Assembly (NCBI GenBank): GCA_964405755.1
Contig: CAYOPF010000114.1
Location: forward strand, 1-7,934
Direction: 5' to 3'
Length of the DNA: 7,934 nt
Origin: GWF2-33-9 sp964405755
Lineage (GTDB): Bacteria > Bacteroidota > Ignavibacteria > Kapaibacteriales > UBA2268
The notes beneath the pieces were generated by a model. That model saw only the letters and a list, made by a program, of their open reading frames with translations, was not told the origin of the DNA and did no database searches. Positions 1-6,654 of the stretch are shown piece by piece. The position numbers and the translations under genes are program-made. The first letter of the stretch is position 1. Every line of letters begins with the position of its first letter.

Positions 1-618
1 GGCGATGACAAGCACAACCTTTCTGCATACATCGTAGAGAAGGATATGCCAGGTTATCGTATTGGAAAATTGGAGAAAAAATTAGGAATTCGTTCCTCCT
101 CGACTGCCGAAATTATTCTTGAAGACGTTGTGGTTCCCGAAGAAAATTTATTGGGCGAAATTGGAAAAGGATTCAAGGTATCTATGGTAACATTAGATGG
201 CGGAAGACTTGGTATTGCTTCGCAAGCATTAGGAATTGCAAGAGCCTCGATAGAAGATGCCATTAAATATGCGAAAGAAAGAATTCAATTCGATCAACCA
301 ATTGCTAATTTCCAGGCAATTCAATGGATGATTGCCGATATGTGGGTGGAGTATGAATCTGCATTATTACTCACTTGGCGTGCGTCTGTTATGAAGGACA
401 AAGGAATGAATTATTCTCGCGAAGCAGCTATGGCAAAACTGAAAGCATCCGAAGTTGCCACTTTCTGTGCAGACCGTTGTATTCAAATTCACGGAGGTTA
501 TGGCTATACTGAAGATTTCAATGCAGAACGTTACTATCGCGATGCAAAAATTACTGAACTTTACGAAGGTACAAGTGAAATTCAACGTTTGGTTATTTCC
601 CGAAGTTTATTAAAATAA
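1..618 (+). CDS. Acyl-CoA dehydrogenase, C-terminal part (5' end outside window)
   Basis: This is the C-terminal 205 residues of a flavin-dependent acyl-CoA dehydrogenase, which introduces the alpha-beta double bond in acyl-CoA during beta-oxidation or a related acyl-CoA pathway in the cytosol. The frame is open from base 1, so the ATG at 46 is internal. About half of a usual 380-residue protein is visible: the end of the middle beta domain (RSSSTAEIILEDVVVPEENL), then the C-terminal helical domain. FAD-contact motifs are ERIQF (R94, F97 of the fragment) and QIHGGYGYTEDF. The catalytic base lies in ELYEGTSEIQRL, where E189 (codon 565-567) matches the glutamate of short- and medium-chain enzymes. 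The usually conserved glycine of RxxFG is aspartate here (D98). The stop overlaps the next start (TAATG). Family assignment is secure; the chain-length class (short-chain/butyryl-like is my guess) is not. Confidence 0.95.
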   Translation, partial: GDDKHNLSAYIVEKDMPGYRIGKLEKKLGIRSSSTAEIILEDVVVPEENLLGEIGKGFKVSMVTLDGGRLGIASQALGIARASIEDAIKYAKERIQFDQPIANFQAIQWMIADMWVEYESALLLTWRASVMKDKGMNYSREAAMAKLKASEVATFCADRCIQIHGGYGYTEDFNAERYYRDAKITELYEGTSEIQRLVISRSLLK

Positions 619-1064
619 TGAAAATTATGAAACAATTTTTAATTATTCTCCTTTCATTTTTGTTTTTTTCATCAGTTTTATTTGCACAAAAAGCTGATGA
701 TATTTTGGGACAATGGTATTCCGAAAATAATGAGTCCTTAATTGAAATTTACAAATCTGGAAATAAATTTTTTGGCAAAATCATTTGGCTAAAAGAACCC
801 TTGAGAGACGGGAAACCCAAAGTTGATGATAAAAATCCTGATAGCAAATTTAAAGATAAACCTTTAATTGGGTTAGTTATATTAAAGGACTTTGTGTTCG
901 ACGGAAAAGATGAATGGAACGATGGAAAGATTTACGATCCCAAAAGTGGTAAAACATATAGTTGCTATATGGAATTTGAAAGCAAAGATAAACTTAAAAT
1001 ACGTGGATACATAGGAATTTCATTGATTGGCCGAACAACATTTTGGTCAAGGAAAAAGGATTAG
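618..1064 (+). CDS. Exported DUF2147 family protein
   Basis: A small exported protein of 148 residues that I recognise as DUF2147-like; its biochemical function is unknown. The N-terminus is a clear signal peptide: basic MKIMK, a hydrophobic core at residues 7-22, and a cleavage site near LFAQ (about 23-24). The mature part has the family hallmarks: ILGQWYSENNESLIEIYK (29-46), GKIIWLKEP (53-61), NPD and KPLIGL (81-86), DGKIYDPKSGKTYSC (102-116) and RGYIGISLIGRTTFW (129-143). The only cysteine of the mature part is in the YSC motif. The start ATG at 618 shares its A with the stop of the acyl-CoA dehydrogenase gene, which suggests translational coupling. An in-frame ATG at 627 would give an equally good signal peptide, and neither has a visible Shine-Dalgarno sequence. 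The stop lies one base from the end of fmt on the opposite strand. Confidence 0.88.
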   Translation: MKIMKQFLIILLSFLFFSSVLFAQKADDILGQWYSENNESLIEIYKSGNKFFGKIIWLKEPLRDGKPKVDDKNPDSKFKDKPLIGLVILKDFVFDGKDEWNDGKIYDPKSGKTYSCYMEFESKDKLKIRGYIGISLIGRTTFWSRKKD

Positions 1065-1065
1065 T

Positions 1066-1998
1066 TTAATCGAATTTTCCGTTCAGTTCGCCCTTGTAGC
1101 CGTTCAAAAAATCTGAAATTTTCATCATTTTTTTTGTAGGCAATTGAATTTCCAAAACTTTAATTTCCTTATGGGCACATCCTATAAGGAAATTTTTATT
1201 TGTAATTTTAAATTCATTAGGTTTTAATCCAATTGTCTCTTCATTTACTATTGATCGATAGAATTTCACCTGCTGGCAATTCCAGATAGTCCAAGCTGCT
1301 GGTTCTGGTGAAACACCGTTTATAAAATTTTTAACATTTTCTGCAGGTTGGTTAAAATCAATTTTGCAATTTTCTTTAAATAATTTTGGAGCTTTTGTAA
1401 CTAAGTTATTATTTTGCTTAATTATTTTGAGATTTCCAGAAAGTAGCATTTTTATAGTTTTAAGTGCAATTTCGGGTGCTTTATGCTTTACTATTTGAGC
1501 TAAATCGCCTGCTGTAGAATTTTCTGGGATTGAGAATTCTTCTTGTAGCAATATTCCTCCGGCATCAACTTTTTCTTCCATCAAAAAAGTCGAAATTCCA
1601 GTTACCAAATCCCCATTGATGATTGCATGATTTATTGGAGCTGCACCGCGGTATTTAGGCAACATACTTGGATGTACATTAAATGATCCAATTTTGGGTA
1701 TAGCTAATATCCAACTTGGAAGAATTTTGTACGCAAATACCACAAAAATATCGGGATTTAATACTTTCAATGAATTTGCAAATTCTACGGATTTTAAATC
1801 TTCTGGTTCAATTGTAGGAATATTCAAGGATTGAGCTGCCAATTTAACTTCGTAGGGAAGGAGCTTCTTGCCACGTCCTTGCTCTTTATCTGGATTGGTA
1901 ACGACAGCTATGAGTCCAAATTCCTGATGTAAGAACTCTAAGGTAGGAACAGCAATCTCTGGAGTTCCAAAGAAAATAATTCGTGGTCGGTCACTCAC
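1066..1998 (-). CDS. fmt: Methionyl-tRNA formyltransferase
   Basis: Transfers a formyl group from 10-formyl-tetrahydrofolate to the methionine on initiator tRNA, in the cytosol. The N-terminal Rossmann-type transferase domain opens with RIIFFGTPEIAVPTLEFL. The core motif NVHPSMLPKYRGAAPIN holds the catalytic pair N107 and H109, and VDAGGILL holds D145; these sit one residue away from E. coli N106, H108 and D144. The C-terminal OB-fold domain begins around NGVSPEPAAWTIW. Length is 310 residues, normal for the family. I chose the GTG at 1998, which overlaps the accA stop (TAGTG), because it gives the expected short lead into the first strand and has GGGAAG four bases upstream. A TTG at 2010 would add four residues and lie further inside accA. 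It is the last gene of the operon; def, a frequent partner, is not in the window. Confidence 0.96.
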   Translation of the reverse strand: MSDRPRIIFFGTPEIAVPTLEFLHQEFGLIAVVTNPDKEQGRGKKLLPYEVKLAAQSLNIPTIEPEDLKSVEFANSLKVLNPDIFVVFAYKILPSWILAIPKIGSFNVHPSMLPKYRGAAPINHAIINGDLVTGISTFLMEEKVDAGGILLQEEFSIPENSTAGDLAQIVKHKAPEIALKTIKMLLSGNLKIIKQNNNLVTKAPKLFKENCKIDFNQPAENVKNFINGVSPEPAAWTIWNCQQVKFYRSIVNEETIGLKPNEFKITNKNFLIGCAHKEIKVLEIQLPTKKMMKISDFLNGYKGELNGKFD

Positions 1999-2942
1999 TA
2001 TTCTTCCCAAACTCCCATTTTGTAGAATTTTTCCTTACGCATTTGAACTAACTTTTGTGGTTCAATCTTGAGCAGATTATCTAATTCTTCAATCAAAATT
2101 GGTTTAAGTGTGTTAAAAATCTCTGTTGGATTTTTATGAGCACCACCCAAAGGTTCAGGAATGATTCTATCAATTATATTGAATTTAATGAGTTCATTAG
2201 CAGTTAGCTTTAATGCCTCGGCTGCTTGTTCTTTAAAGTCCCAGCTTCTCCATAAGATGCTAGAGCAGGATTCGGGCGAAATTACTGAATACCAGGCATA
2301 TTCGAACATCAAAATTCTGTCGCCAACACCTATACCAATAGCACCTCCGGACGCACCTTCGCCAATTATTACAACGATTACAGGAACTTTAAGGTCGCTC
2401 ATCAACATTAGGTTAGCTGCGATTGCTTCAGCTTGTCCCCTTTGTTCTGCTTCAATTCCTGGAAAGGCTCCAGGAGTGTCGACAAAAGTAAGTATAGGTT
2501 TCCCAAACCGTTCTGCCAACTGGAACAAACGAGCAGCTTTACGATAACCTTCGGGGTTGGACATTCCGAAGTTACGTATCAAATTATCCTTTGTTCCCCT
2601 ACCTTTTTGTTGCCCAACTACCATAACGCTTCTACCATCCAAAGAAGCCATTCCGCCTACTATGGCTTTATCGTCACCAAATTTTCGATCACCGTGCAAT
2701 TCCACAAAATCGTCAAAAATATTATGAAAATAATCCAAAGAAAAAGGTCTGTCTGGATGGCGTGCTATTTGAACTTTTTGCCAGTTAGTCAGGCTTTGAT
2801 AAATATTTTTCTTTAATTCTAACAACTTAGCCTCGAAATCTCCAAGTTCTCTGCTCATATCAATGTCGCCTGTGAGCATTCTTATTTCTTCTATTTTATT
2901 CTCCAATTCAACAATTGGTTTTTCAAAATCATATATTTGCAT
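1998..2942 (-). CDS. accA: Acetyl-CoA carboxylase carboxyltransferase subunit alpha
   Basis: The alpha subunit of the carboxyltransferase half of acetyl-CoA carboxylase; with AccD it moves the carboxyl group from biotin on AccB to acetyl-CoA, giving malonyl-CoA for fatty-acid synthesis. The 314 residues match the usual length (E. coli about 319). Visible in order: an N-terminal helical segment (residues 1-50), WQKVQIARHPDRPFSLDY (54-71), HGDRKFGDD (83-91), NFGMSNPEGYRKA (124-136), FVDTPGAFPGIEAEQRGQ (153-170), the oxyanion-hole glycine stretch GEGASGGA (194-201) and YSVISPESCSSILWR (218-232). The start is the ATG at 2942, which has GAAGG seven bases upstream; a TTG at 2966 in the same frame would overlap the upstream gene and has no such site. 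It starts four bases after the glycosyltransferase stop and shares one base with fmt. No accD is nearby. Confidence 0.97.
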   Translation of the reverse strand: MQIYDFEKPIVELENKIEEIRMLTGDIDMSRELGDFEAKLLELKKNIYQSLTNWQKVQIARHPDRPFSLDYFHNIFDDFVELHGDRKFGDDKAIVGGMASLDGRSVMVVGQQKGRGTKDNLIRNFGMSNPEGYRKAARLFQLAERFGKPILTFVDTPGAFPGIEAEQRGQAEAIAANLMLMSDLKVPVIVVIIGEGASGGAIGIGVGDRILMFEYAWYSVISPESCSSILWRSWDFKEQAAEALKLTANELIKFNIIDRIIPEPLGGAHKNPTEIFNTLKPILIEELDNLLKIEPQKLVQMRKEKFYKMGVWEE

Positions 2943-2946
2943 TTTC

Positions 2947-4905
2947 TTACCTTCGTTTAAAAACAAATTTAATTAAAATATCGAAATCTAAAGACAATGA
3001 ATAATTGTTTTCGTAATAATCGTTAAGTTTTTTAATTGTATAATCGTTCAATGTATTGGGATCTGCGAATAAAACTAAATTTAATATACCTGGTTTGGAA
3101 TTGTAATTACGAATATTATCCACAGGATAAATACCAACAATTGAGTACGATGCAGCTAAAACAGATTTAATTTTTGAGTAAGTATCTTTGATTTTCTTAG
3201 ATCTCGAGAATGGGAACAGTAATATTAATATAAAAATAGCAATTAATAAATCAATTGATCGCTTTACAAAACGATATCGAGGAAGTATTAGTTTGTGGGA
3301 ATGTTTAATAAACTGATTAGTACTAACTGAATTGACTACTTTAGAGATTGTATAATCTTGAATACTCTTTACCATATAAACTTTTTTACCTAAATCCAAT
3401 GCATTATTGAGAAGTAAAGTCACATTTTCGTTATGTTGTTGGTCCTGAATAATAATAATCTCGTCTAAATCGTAATTCTTAATATCCATAATAAAGTATT
3501 CAATGTTGCCTTTTATGAGTGAATTTTGCGACAGATCCTGTATTTTATCCAATACAAAAATACCGATTAAATCGATGTTTTTTAGAGTATTGTTAACTTT
3601 GGTATCACCAAAAAAAGATTGTATTTTCGTCGAATTAATCAGCAACACTACTCTTGGAATGGAATTTGTTTTGCCACGGGATGATAAATGAAGGAACAAT
3701 CTAACAATAGAGGTAAGCAATATTCCTATGCCAATGGTCAGCATAAGTACTCCTCGGCTAAATGCATATTCTTTAAAGAAGTATGTAAAACCTATAAGTA
3801 CAAAGAATGCAACCAAATATCCAAAAAATACTTTCCTAATAGAATGTTCTCCCTCGAAATATTCCCCTACTGTGAAAAAGGAAGCAAATTGAACTATTGA
3901 TAATACGATAAATACAATTGGATAGGCATAATCGGGGAATCCCAGAAAATCATTAAAACGTACTGGTGTTGCTAAAAGTAATGCAATATTCACTATCGCA
4001 ATATCGGCAATAACTATAGGTATATCATTTTTAAATTTGAAAAGGTAGGCAACAAATGTTCTTATAAAAATTCCTAGTCGCAATAAAAATAAAAATGGAC
4101 GAGAGTAAGAATAATGCTTTCGGACAAATATTTCCATTGCTTCGTAAAAGTGCTTAATTTCGTCGATTGAGCTTCTTTTGGTGCTTTCGCCTTTGAAGTG
4201 TATCGTCGAAGTTGAATGTACATAAGCAACTTTTCCACCAAATTTGGTAGCACGATAGCATAAATCAAGATCTTCTCCATACATAAAAAAGTCTTCTTCA
4301 AATCCCTTTAACTGTTTAATAATATCAGCTCGGCAAAACATAAATGCTCCCATTACTGAATCGATGTAATAGGTTTCATCTGTTGAACGATATGTTTGAT
4401 TGTATTGAGCAAATAATTTGGACTTAGGAAAGAGTGATTGCAAACCAAATAATTTTGAAAATGCTGCCCATGGAGTTGGGAAACCTCTTCTGCAAGGCAA
4501 TTGGAAAGAACCATCGGGGTTGAGTAATTTGCAGCCCGAAATAAATACTTCTGGATTTGCATCCATATAATCTTTCATTACTTGGAAAGTGTCCGCATCA
4601 ACTCTGGTATCTGGATTTAAAAAGAGAATGTACTTTCCTAATGCTTCTTCTAAGCCAATATTATTTGCTTTCGCAAAACCTAAATTACTTTCGAGCTGAA
4701 TAAATTGAACTTCGGGAAACTGAGGTTTTAAGTACTCTACAGAAAAATCATTTGAATTATTATCGACAACTATCGTTTCGAAATTAAAGTTAGTTTTGGA
4801 ATTTTCAATTGATTTTAAGCAATCAAAAAGAAAATCTTTTACATTGTAATTTACGATTACGATGCTAAGTTCTATTTGATTTTTATGTACTTTTTCAGTA
4901 TTCAA
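2947..4905 (-). CDS. GT2 glycosyltransferase fused to a degenerate polyprenyl sugar-phosphotransferase
   Basis: A 652-residue inner-membrane protein. Residues about 12-240 form a family 2 glycosyltransferase of the rhamnosyltransferase (WbbL-like) type: LSIVIVNYNVKDFL, VVDNNSND, the DxD-like FLNPDTRVD (95-103) and GEDLDLCYR (210-218). A hydrophobic segment follows (268-289), then four probable helices (295-313, 326-346, 358-378, 384-404) and a Rossmann-like region (418-520), which together copy the N-terminal half of WcaJ/WbaP-type enzymes. The C-terminus (545-652) keeps the first and last parts of a bacterial sugar-transferase domain: FVKRSIDLLIAIFILIL, YSIVGIYPVDN, KPGI and NDYYENNYSLSLDFDILI. 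The central stretch with RxGxxGxxF, KFRTM and the catalytic Asp-Glu is absent, and the usual GPRP is GIYP. I infer an active GT2 enzyme with an inactive phosphotransferase module, acting on a lipid-linked envelope glycan. The acceptor and donor are unknown. The start is a TTG. Confidence 0.87.
   Translation of the reverse strand: MNTEKVHKNQIELSIVIVNYNVKDFLFDCLKSIENSKTNFNFETIVVDNNSNDFSVEYLKPQFPEVQFIQLESNLGFAKANNIGLEEALGKYILFLNPDTRVDADTFQVMKDYMDANPEVFISGCKLLNPDGSFQLPCRRGFPTPWAAFSKLFGLQSLFPKSKLFAQYNQTYRSTDETYYIDSVMGAFMFCRADIIKQLKGFEEDFFMYGEDLDLCYRATKFGGKVAYVHSTSTIHFKGESTKRSSIDEIKHFYEAMEIFVRKHYSYSRPFLFLLRLGIFIRTFVAYLFKFKNDIPIVIADIAIVNIALLLATPVRFNDFLGFPDYAYPIVFIVLSIVQFASFFTVGEYFEGEHSIRKVFFGYLVAFFVLIGFTYFFKEYAFSRGVLMLTIGIGILLTSIVRLFLHLSSRGKTNSIPRVVLLINSTKIQSFFGDTKVNNTLKNIDLIGIFVLDKIQDLSQNSLIKGNIEYFIMDIKNYDLDEIIIIQDQQHNENVTLLLNNALDLGKKVYMVKSIQDYTISKVVNSVSTNQFIKHSHKLILPRYRFVKRSIDLLIAIFILILLFPFSRSKKIKDTYSKIKSVLAASYSIVGIYPVDNIRNYNSKPGILNLVLFADPNTLNDYTIKKLNDYYENNYSLSLDFDILIKFVFKRR
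2950..2954 (-). promoter_or_regulatory. Ribosome binding site of accA
   Basis: GAAGG on the minus strand, seven bases before the ATG at 2942. It lies within the last arginine codons of the upstream glycosyltransferase gene. It decides in favour of this ATG over the TTG at 2966. Confidence 0.6.
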
Positions 4906-5821
4906 GTCTTATCTTCTTCCTGTAAATTTTGTTGATAAATGGCTCGATTTTATATGAAATAACTCCAAAAATAATTCCAGCAATTATATCAACAAAATAA
5001 TGGTACCTTAAATAAACTGTTGCAAAAATTATACTTATTCCAATTGTGAAAACGAGCCAACGCATTTTTGATTGAAAACGAAAGCTATAAAAAATTACAA
5101 CTAATGTAATCATTGTATGTCCACTTGGCATACAGTCTCTGTTCACAATATTAGTCGGATTTACTGATTGATTCGTTACTCCCCCACCCAAATTGATAAA
5201 CCACCTTAATGTATCTGTTAGAAATATCCCTGGCAATTCAGTATTGATTTGTTCAAAAGTATATAAGGTGAATCGAGGTCCAATTGCAGGCATTATGAAG
5301 TATAAAAAGTAGGAGAAGAAATATGCAAATAAAATATTTCGCAAATATGTATCGAATTCGTAGTTCTTATTATAATATAAATCGACTGCAGTAAAAATAG
5401 GTAAAAAATAAAACATAGTATAACTTATTTGCAGATATTCTGTTAAATACGGATTGACAAAAGGTGATATAATTTCGTTAGGATGCTTACCCAATAATGC
5501 TAAATCCCAACTTATCAAAATATTATCATAATCTATTGGATGAAGTGATTTTATTATGTACTGATATAAACTATAAACAATCAAAATTCCAATTAAATAT
5601 TGAACATTGCTTAAAAATTCATAGAAAGGTGATTCTTTTGCATTTTTGCGAATTACTAAGATAAATGATGCATAAGTTATTGCAATGATTATATTTAAAA
5701 AAAAATGAGGAACTATCCAGAAAAAAATTAAATTCATCATTATTACAATCATCAAAGAAGAAAGGGTGTATATCTCAGAGTATCTCAGGTTGTATTTCTT
5801 AGAATTAAAATCGAATTTCAT
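4895..5821 (-). CDS. PAP2/Aur1-like membrane phosphatase or phosphotransferase
   Basis: A 308-residue polytopic membrane protein of the PAP2 superfamily, closest in motif style to the Aur1/inositolphosphotransferase-like (PAP2_3) branch. Hydrophobic segments lie at about 20-38, 40-57, 74-91, 131-147, 162-179, 235-248, 255-271 and 276-290. The catalytic signatures are in the C-terminal third: DCMPSGHT (229-236, histidine 235) and YLRYHYFVDIIAG (270-282, with R272, H274 and D278 as likely catalytic residues). The MPAIGPRF motif (177-184) precedes them, as is common in this branch, while the classical first motif KxxxxxxRP is not obvious. Members hydrolyse or transfer lipid phosphate or phospho-head groups. 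Lying between rsmA and a polyprenyl-type glycosyltransferase, it could recycle a polyprenyl diphosphate or modify a phospholipid; this is inference. The ATG starts two bases after the rsmA stop. The end overlaps the next gene by 11 bases. Confidence 0.88.
   Translation of the reverse strand: MKFDFNSKKYNLRYSEIYTLSSLMIVIMMNLIFFWIVPHFFLNIIIAITYASFILVIRKNAKESPFYEFLSNVQYLIGILIVYSLYQYIIKSLHPIDYDNILISWDLALLGKHPNEIISPFVNPYLTEYLQISYTMFYFLPIFTAVDLYYNKNYEFDTYLRNILFAYFFSYFLYFIMPAIGPRFTLYTFEQINTELPGIFLTDTLRWFINLGGGVTNQSVNPTNIVNRDCMPSGHTMITLVVIFYSFRFQSKMRWLVFTIGISIIFATVYLRYHYFVDIIAGIIFGVISYKIEPFINKIYRKKIRLEY
4916..4921 (-). promoter_or_regulatory. Ribosome binding site for the TTG start of the glycosyltransferase fusion
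   Basis: AGGAAG on the minus strand, ten bases before the TTG at 4905 and inside the last codons of the PAP2 gene. An in-frame TAA at 4911-4909 lies just upstream of the TTG, and no ATG, GTG or other TTG occurs before the first beta strand (IELSIVIVNY). The TTG is therefore the only standard start available. Confidence 0.6.
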
Positions 5822-5823
5822 TA

Positions 5824-6654
5824 TTACTTTTCTAATTTCGGATTTATTATATCATACAAAATTAAGTAATCTTTTATAGATAATTCTTCAGGACGCATTT
5901 TGGAATACTTTAAGTAATCTGAATTGTTCATAATATCGTCGCAATTGCAGTTATGTTGGTTGAAATAATTTTTGATAGTATTACTTATCATTTTCCTTCG
6001 TTGATTGAATAGTGTCTTTATCAGTCCAAGAATTCGAAATTTATCTTGAATTGAAATATTTAAGGTACTATTTGAAAAATTCAATTTAACAACATTGCTC
6101 ATTACCTTTGGAGGAGGGAAAAAGCAGCTGGGAGGAACATCAAATTTCTCTTCTACTACAAAAAACAAATTTGCCAACAAACTTAATATTCCGTACTCTT
6201 TGCTTTTTGGTCGTGCAACCAAACGCTGATAAATCTCCTTTTGCATCATCAACACTGCACTATCAACTGAATTGGAAAAATTACAAAGATGGAAGAGAAT
6301 AGGCGAAGTGATGTAATATGGAATATTGCCAATAACTTTGAGTTTCTTGGTGCTATTTGATTCCAATTGCGTTAAATCCGAAGTTAAAAAATCATCTTCA
6401 ATAATTTTAAGTTTTTTTAGAATGTATTTTTTGTATTCTTCTTTCAAGTGCTCTACCGAACGTTTATCAATTTCGTAAGCAATTATTGTGATATCTTTTT
6501 CTATTAAAAATTGAGTTAGCGCACCAGTGCCAGGGCCGATTTCGACAATATTGTCTCCATCTTGGATACCTAATAATTCGACAATTTTTTTACTGATATT
6601 TTTGTCGTGAAGGAAGTGCTGGCCAATTGATTTTTTTGGTGCAAATTTATGCAT
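5824..6654 (-). CDS. rsmA: 16S rRNA (adenine1518-N6/adenine1519-N6)-dimethyltransferase
   Basis: RsmA (KsgA) dimethylates two adjacent adenines in the 3'-terminal hairpin of 16S rRNA late in small-subunit assembly, using S-adenosylmethionine. The 276 residues match E. coli (273). Visible in order: KKSIGQHFLHDKNI (7-20), the SAM-binding motif I VEIGPGTGALTQFL (37-50), AYEIDKR (59-65) for the ribose hydroxyls, the catalytic-pocket motif GNIPYYITSPIL (109-120), MMQKEIYQRLVA (136-147), CFFPPPKVMSNVV (177-189) and NQRRKMISN (217-225) in the C-terminal helical domain. The ATG at 6654 is chosen because it gives the standard short N-terminus; a TTG at 6675 would add seven unneeded residues without a better ribosome site. 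It is the first gene of the five-gene minus-strand operon, so its promoter should lie in 6655-6780. Confidence 0.97.
   Translation of the reverse strand: MHKFAPKKSIGQHFLHDKNISKKIVELLGIQDGDNIVEIGPGTGALTQFLIEKDITIIAYEIDKRSVEHLKEEYKKYILKKLKIIEDDFLTSDLTQLESNSTKKLKVIGNIPYYITSPILFHLCNFSNSVDSAVLMMQKEIYQRLVARPKSKEYGILSLLANLFFVVEEKFDVPPSCFFPPPKVMSNVVKLNFSNSTLNISIQDKFRILGLIKTLFNQRRKMISNTIKNYFNQHNCNCDDIMNNSDYLKYSKMRPEELSIKDYLILYDIINPKLEK

Noticed and set aside
1106..1135. A/T-only inverted repeat with T-run as a rho-independent terminator for the DUF2147 gene
   Set aside because: The stem is AAAAAAT/ATTTTTT with mismatches and no GC pairs, and it encodes conserved-looking fmt residues. It is too weak to call a terminator.
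2161..2816. Two open frames on the plus strand opposite accA (127-128 codons)
   Set aside because: They are antisense to a strongly conserved AccA, show no recognisable domain or ribosome site, and have compositions typical of reverse-frame readings.
3503..3900. Short plus-strand open frames opposite the glycosyltransferase fusion
   Set aside because: No family resemblance; the opposite strand encodes continuous membrane helices and a Rossmann-like region that explain the sequence.
2947..4905. A frameshift or gene break in the glycosyltransferase fusion explaining the missing phosphotransferase core
   Set aside because: The frame is continuous and both flanks of the missing core are in the same frame. 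The missing catalytic motifs were not seen in the overlapping frames, so an in-frame loss is the simpler reading.
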